NCBI GenBank assembly: GCA_007120575.1
Contig: SKNJ01000307.1
Span: 1-9,850 of the forward strand
DNA from: Thioalkalivibrio sp.
Lineage (GTDB): Bacteria; Pseudomonadota; Gammaproteobacteria; Ectothiorhodospirales; Ectothiorhodospiraceae
Direction: 5' to 3'
DNA: 9,850 bases
Position numbers and translations under genes: made by a program. Numbering within the stretch: the first letter of the stretch is position 1; each line of letters starts with the position of its first letter. Below are positions 7,401 through 9,850 of this stretch, piece by piece. A model generated the notes under the pieces. It had not been told where the DNA came from, searched no databases, and was given only the letters and a program-made list of their open reading frames with translations.

Positions 7401-7427
7401 CACCGCGGGCGACACAGGCCGGCGGTG
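7401..7427. terminator. Stem-loop between the convergent OmpA and SPOR genes
   Basis: CACCGCGGGC (7401-7410), a 7-base loop, and GCCGGCGGTG (7418-7427) pair over 10 positions with one G-G mismatch, immediately after the OmpA-domain stop. No T-run follows on either strand, so it is not a textbook intrinsic terminator. It may act as a bidirectional 3' end stabiliser. Confidence 0.4.
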
Positions 7428-7462
7428 ACGGGGTTGCGGGCTTGCCCATGACCACGGTGCGT

Positions 7463-8038
7463 TCAGGTACGGTCAAGGACCCGTGACACGATAAAGGCGT
7501 CGGGGGCCCGATCCTGGCGATAGCGTTCCAGGGCCGTGTCCGCCGCCTCGCGGCTGTCAAACACCCCGATGCGGATCCGGAAGTGTTCGGTGAGCGGTTC
7601 CGGGGTATCCATGACCTCCAGGCGGCTGTCGTAGCCGAGGCTCTCGAGTTCCTGGCGTAGCTGCCGGGCATTCGAGAGCTCGGAGAACACGCCCGCCTGG
7701 ATCGAATAGAGCTGGTTCGCGTCATCGTTCTGCGCAGTCGGCGGAGCCTCGGTGACGGCGGGGCCGTCGGCCTTTGCGGTACGCGCACGGTTTTCCAGGG
7801 TGGACGCACGACCCGCAGGGGAAGGGGACAGGCTCCGGGACGGCCCGGCCGTGTCGGCTGCGGACGTCTTTTCCTTTTCCGTGGCCTCCAGCGATTGCGG
7901 TGTCGTTTCGGTCGCCAGTCCCGGTGAGCCCATCGCGGCGCCCGAATAGACACCGAGGACGAACAGCAGGATGGTCGCAAGGGGTGTCCCCACGACCAGC
8001 AGAAACAGCTGGCGTCGGGTGACAAGCAGGTTAATCAT
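7463..8038 (-). CDS. Membrane-anchored SPOR domain protein
   Basis: A 191-residue protein with a short cytoplasmic start (MINLLVTRRQ), one transmembrane helix about residues 10-32, a Ser/Thr/Pro/Ala-rich disordered periplasmic linker about 37-107, and a C-terminal SPOR domain about 108-190 (QLYSIQAGVFSELSNARQL, then FRIRIGVFDSREAADTAL, ending AFIVSRVLD). The two Q/R-x-G-x-F strands and paired helices are the SPOR signature. SPOR domains bind septal peptidoglycan stripped of stem peptides, so a role at the division site or in cell-wall remodelling is likely. The layout is that of small FtsN/DedD-like proteins, but this is not assigned to either. Start: ATG 8038 is preferred over the in-frame ATG 8053, because GGAGGG lies 7 bases before 8038 and overlaps the earlier ATG. 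Its 3' end faces the OmpA gene with a 68-base gap. Confidence 0.9.
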   Translation of the reverse strand: MINLLVTRRQLFLLVVGTPLATILLFVLGVYSGAAMGSPGLATETTPQSLEATEKEKTSAADTAGPSRSLSPSPAGRASTLENRARTAKADGPAVTEAPPTAQNDDANQLYSIQAGVFSELSNARQLRQELESLGYDSRLEVMDTPEPLTEHFRIRIGVFDSREAADTALERYRQDRAPDAFIVSRVLDRT

Positions 8039-8045
8039 CGCGTTA

Positions 8046-8051
8046 CCCTCC
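8046..8051 (-). promoter_or_regulatory. Shine-Dalgarno of the SPOR gene
   Basis: GGAGGG on the minus strand, 7 bases before ATG 8038. It overlaps the alternative ATG at 8053 and so argues for the shorter product. Confidence 0.8.
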
Positions 8052-8053
8052 AT

Positions 8054-8068
8054 GGCGGCTCCGCCGCC
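8054..8068 (-). promoter_or_regulatory. Short perfect stem-loop abutting the SPOR ribosome binding site
   Basis: GGCGGC (8054-8059), 3-base loop, GCCGCC (8063-8068). It is a perfect 6-base-pair GC stem ending 2 bases before the Shine-Dalgarno in the minus-strand transcript, and could influence ribosome access. Such stems arise easily in GC-rich DNA. Confidence 0.35.
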
Positions 8069-8133
8069 AATGATTGATTCAGGGACCGGCCACCCGCAGG
8101 TGACGGGAATCTGACGATTTGGGCCCCTGGTTC

Positions 8134-8158
8134 ATGATATGCAAGTGGGATGCCACTT
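8134..8158. promoter_or_regulatory. AAGTGG-GATG-CCACTT dyad with adjacent -10-like box, candidate operator
   Basis: A perfect 6-base inverted repeat with a 4-base centre (8143-8148 and 8153-8158) lies in the AT-richer middle of the divergent SPOR/copper-protein region. On the minus strand TATCAT (complement of 8134-8139) is a 5/6 match to a -10 box; the dyad would then cover the spacer and part of the -35 region of a SPOR promoter that lacks a good -35. This fits an operator or an activator site; which regulator is unknown. Confidence 0.4.
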
Positions 8159-8198
8159 ATTCGGCAAAGGGTGATCGGGCAACAAGGCGCCCGGGTCG

Positions 8199-8226
8199 GT
8201 GACAGGACGGGAGGATGGTCTATAGT
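8199..8226 (+). promoter_or_regulatory. Sigma70-like promoter of the copper-protein gene
   Basis: GTGACA (8199-8204, 5/6 match to TTGACA), a 16-base spacer, and TATAGT (8221-8226, 5/6 match to TATAAT) at the edge of an AT-rich patch. Transcription would start near 8233, leaving a leader of about 80 bases before ATG 8315. It is the best promoter match in the window. Confidence 0.55.
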
Positions 8227-8301
8227 TGCATGTGAATAGCATAAATCTGTGACCCTGGGGCGATTCCGGGCCAGGGGCCCGTTCCAGTGTCGCAACAGGC
8301 C

Positions 8302-8308
8302 GGGAGGG
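8302..8308 (+). promoter_or_regulatory. Shine-Dalgarno of the copper-protein gene
   Basis: GGGAGGG lies 6 bases before ATG 8315. It selects this start, directly before a signal peptide, over the in-frame ATG at 8249. Confidence 0.75.
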
Positions 8309-8314
8309 CGTGTC

Positions 8315-9805
8315 ATGCAACATTTTTGTGTAGCCAGGGGTTGCGGTGGTCCCGCGGGGCTTGGTGGACGGCTGGCGGGACTGGGGCTCGCGTTGGGTCT
8401 GGCGATGTTCGGGCAGAGCATCGCCAGTGCCGGCGAGTTGCCGGTGTGGCTCGATGACAGCGATTTCATCGAGATCATCGAGCGTGACGAGGGGCTGGAA
8501 ACGCGGCCTACTGGCTACGTGCCGCAGGATGTCGAGCCCGACCACGTGTTCCGGATCGAACTGGGCGAGGGACAGGTCCCGGTCGGCCAGGGCGTGCTTT
8601 ACGATGGCTTCGTGACCAACGGGAGTATTCCGGGGCCCACCCTGCGGGTCACCGAGGGCGATATCGTGCGCATGGAGATCACCAATAACGGTGACACCAT
8701 GCATGGTGCGTCGATCCATGCGGCCTATACACAGACCTCCCGGCATGTCGGTTCGATTCTTCCGGGGCAGACCCGAAGCGTCACCTTTCGGGCGACCACG
8801 CCGGGGGTGTTCATGTATCACTGCGCCCCCGGGGGGCATGCGATCCCGATGCATGTGATGTTCGGGCAGTACGGCATGATCGTGGTGGAGCCGAAGGACG
8901 AGCAGTACAAGCTCGAGACGGATCTGGGGCGGGAGCCGGACCTGAAACTGTATCTGCTGCAGCACGAGTTGTATGCCAGCGGAAAGGCCGCGGTGGAAGG
9001 GGATCCGGACTATACGGCGTTCAATGGACGCCTGTTTCGCTATGTGGATGACCCGATTCGGGTGGAGCCGGGCGACTACGTGCGCCTGTATTACCTCAAC
9101 GTGGGCCCCAATCTGCTGGCAACGTTTCATATTGTCGGCATCATCTGGGACTACGTGTACTGGCAGGGGCACCCCGCCGCATCGGCACGCATGCCCGGGG
9201 GGCAGACGGTCACGGCCGGACCGTCCGATGCGTGGGTCATCGAATTCCGGATACCCCCCGAGGAGGGGTCCTATCTGATGCTCGATCACGGTGTCGGCGC
9301 GACCAGCCGCGGGGCAATCGGCTTGCTGGTCGCCGAGGCCGGTGCCGATACCCCGGGAGAGGTGCTGGCCGATGGGCCCCGTTATTCCGAGAGCGAGCAC
9401 GAGGAACAGGTCGCCGCGGCGCGCCGTACCCTGAAGCCATTCGGTATCCCCGAGGATGCGACTAACGAGACCCCCGCACGGGCCGATCGGACCGTTGTGT
9501 ACGGGGCGGATACCGAAGAGGTGGTGGTGGAGATCAAGGGCAACAGTTTCCATCCCAAAGTCATCGAGGTGGCGCCGGGGACGCGGGTTACCTGGGTGAA
9601 CGAGGACGTGTTTACCTACGGGCATGGCGAAACCTCGGGGGCGCACAACGCGGTCGCGATGCGCGGTCCGGAGAGCTTCGCCACTCCGATGCTCGCGCAT
9701 GCCGAGAGTGCCAGCGTCACCCTCGCGCAGCCCGGTACGTACGAGTACATCTGTGCGCCGCATCCCTACATGCAGGGCCGGATCACGGTGCGGGAACCCG
9801 AGTGA
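8315..9805 (+). CDS. Exported NirK-like multicopper protein with fused C-terminal cupredoxin, catalytic residues replaced
   Basis: A 496-residue protein with a signal peptide about 1-39 (hydrophobic run from GLGGRLAGLGLALGLA, cleavage after ASA). Residues about 75-195 and 205-342 form two cupredoxin domains like copper nitrite reductase. Type 1 site: H130, C170, H180, with Q185 where Met150 of the classical enzyme would be. Type 2 ligands: H135, H169 (HC pair) and H325 (LDHGVG). However, the catalytic Asp98 position is S133 (MHGASIH instead of MHNxDFH) and the catalytic His255 position is I277 (FHIVGIIWDYV). A charged linker of about 60 residues leads to a third cupredoxin (about 403-493) of amicyanin/pseudoazurin type with a complete type 1 set: H444, C480, H483, M486 (CAPHPYM). 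The family reduces nitrite to NO in the periplasm, but with both proton-relay residues gone, classical activity is doubtful. It may be an oxidase, an electron carrier or a new reductase. It is a single gene with its own promoter; no adjacent denitrification genes are seen. Confidence 0.88.
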   Translation: MQHFCVARGCGGPAGLGGRLAGLGLALGLAMFGQSIASAGELPVWLDDSDFIEIIERDEGLETRPTGYVPQDVEPDHVFRIELGEGQVPVGQGVLYDGFVTNGSIPGPTLRVTEGDIVRMEITNNGDTMHGASIHAAYTQTSRHVGSILPGQTRSVTFRATTPGVFMYHCAPGGHAIPMHVMFGQYGMIVVEPKDEQYKLETDLGREPDLKLYLLQHELYASGKAAVEGDPDYTAFNGRLFRYVDDPIRVEPGDYVRLYYLNVGPNLLATFHIVGIIWDYVYWQGHPAASARMPGGQTVTAGPSDAWVIEFRIPPEEGSYLMLDHGVGATSRGAIGLLVAEAGADTPGEVLADGPRYSESEHEEQVAAARRTLKPFGIPEDATNETPARADRTVVYGADTEEVVVEIKGNSFHPKVIEVAPGTRVTWVNEDVFTYGHGETSGAHNAVAMRGPESFATPMLAHAESASVTLAQPGTYEYICAPHPYMQGRITVREPE

Positions 9806-9850
9806 TGCCGGGGGCCGGATGCGACCGGGAGGGCCGGGCTGCAAGCGATG
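9805..9850 (+). CDS. Possible start of a translationally coupled downstream ORF (partial)
   Basis: The copper-protein stop overlaps an ATG in a TGATG arrangement (ATG 9805-9807), and this frame stays open for 15 codons to the window end (MPGAGCDREGRAASD). A second ATG at 9814 is also open. No Shine-Dalgarno is obvious other than sequence inside the upstream gene. Too short to identify; it may be only untranslated sequence. Confidence 0.2.
   Translation, partial: MPGAGCDREGRAASD

Noticed and set aside
8315..9805. Small laccase or thiocyanate dehydrogenase identity for the copper protein
   Set aside because: There are no HxH pairs typical of a trinuclear laccase site, and no beta-propeller as in thiocyanate dehydrogenase. 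The H..H, HC and DH pattern matches the NirK fold.
8132..9844. 570-codon ORF on the - strand antisense to the copper protein
   Set aside because: It is complementary to a gene with multiple recognisable copper motifs, its product shows no domain pattern, and it would extend into the divergent promoter region. It is a GC-driven shadow.

Overview
The window is GC-rich and gene-dense, with strong Shine-Dalgarno sequences and Gram-negative envelope proteins: two-domain c-di-GMP enzymes, an OmpA-type peptidoglycan binder, an SPOR protein and an outer-membrane-type lipoprotein. This suggests a gammaproteobacterium. The many acidic proteins and the gene mix would fit an Ectothiorhodospiraceae/Thioalkalivibrio-like lineage, but that placement is a guess from style, not from a marker gene. 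No tRNA, rRNA, CRISPR array, insertion sequence or integrase is visible.

Layout, left to right. 1-1640 (-): a GAF-PAS-GGDEF-EAL signalling protein whose C-terminus runs off the left edge. 1767-2072 (-): a small MliC-like lipoprotein. 2180-3715 (+): a lactate permease (LctP) family transporter, converging after only 6 bases with 3722-6202 (-), a PAS-PAS-PAS-GGDEF-EAL protein. 6375-7394 (+), divergent from it: an exported protein with a DUF4892-like N-terminal part and a C-terminal OmpA domain. This converges with 7463-8038 (-), a membrane-anchored SPOR protein. 8315-9805 (+), divergent from SPOR: an exported copper protein with a NirK-like two-cupredoxin core and a third, C-terminal cupredoxin. 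The last 45 bases may hold the start of another gene.

Themes. (1) Two c-di-GMP proteins lie within 6 kb with different predicted outputs. The left one has an apparently competent GGDEF site but no inhibitory site. The central one has lost the first metal-binding aspartate of its GGDEF domain but keeps all EAL catalytic motifs, so it is probably a PAS-controlled phosphodiesterase. (2) Three cell-envelope proteins (lipoprotein, OmpA, SPOR) are each transcribed separately. (3) The copper protein is the most unusual gene. It keeps the copper-ligand histidines of a nitrite reductase but lacks both catalytic residues (Asp98 and His255 of the classical enzyme), appears to have Gln instead of Met as type 1 axial ligand, and carries its own C-terminal electron-transfer cupredoxin. 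A good sigma70-like promoter lies upstream of it. The genes do not form one pathway; they read as neighbouring single-gene units.
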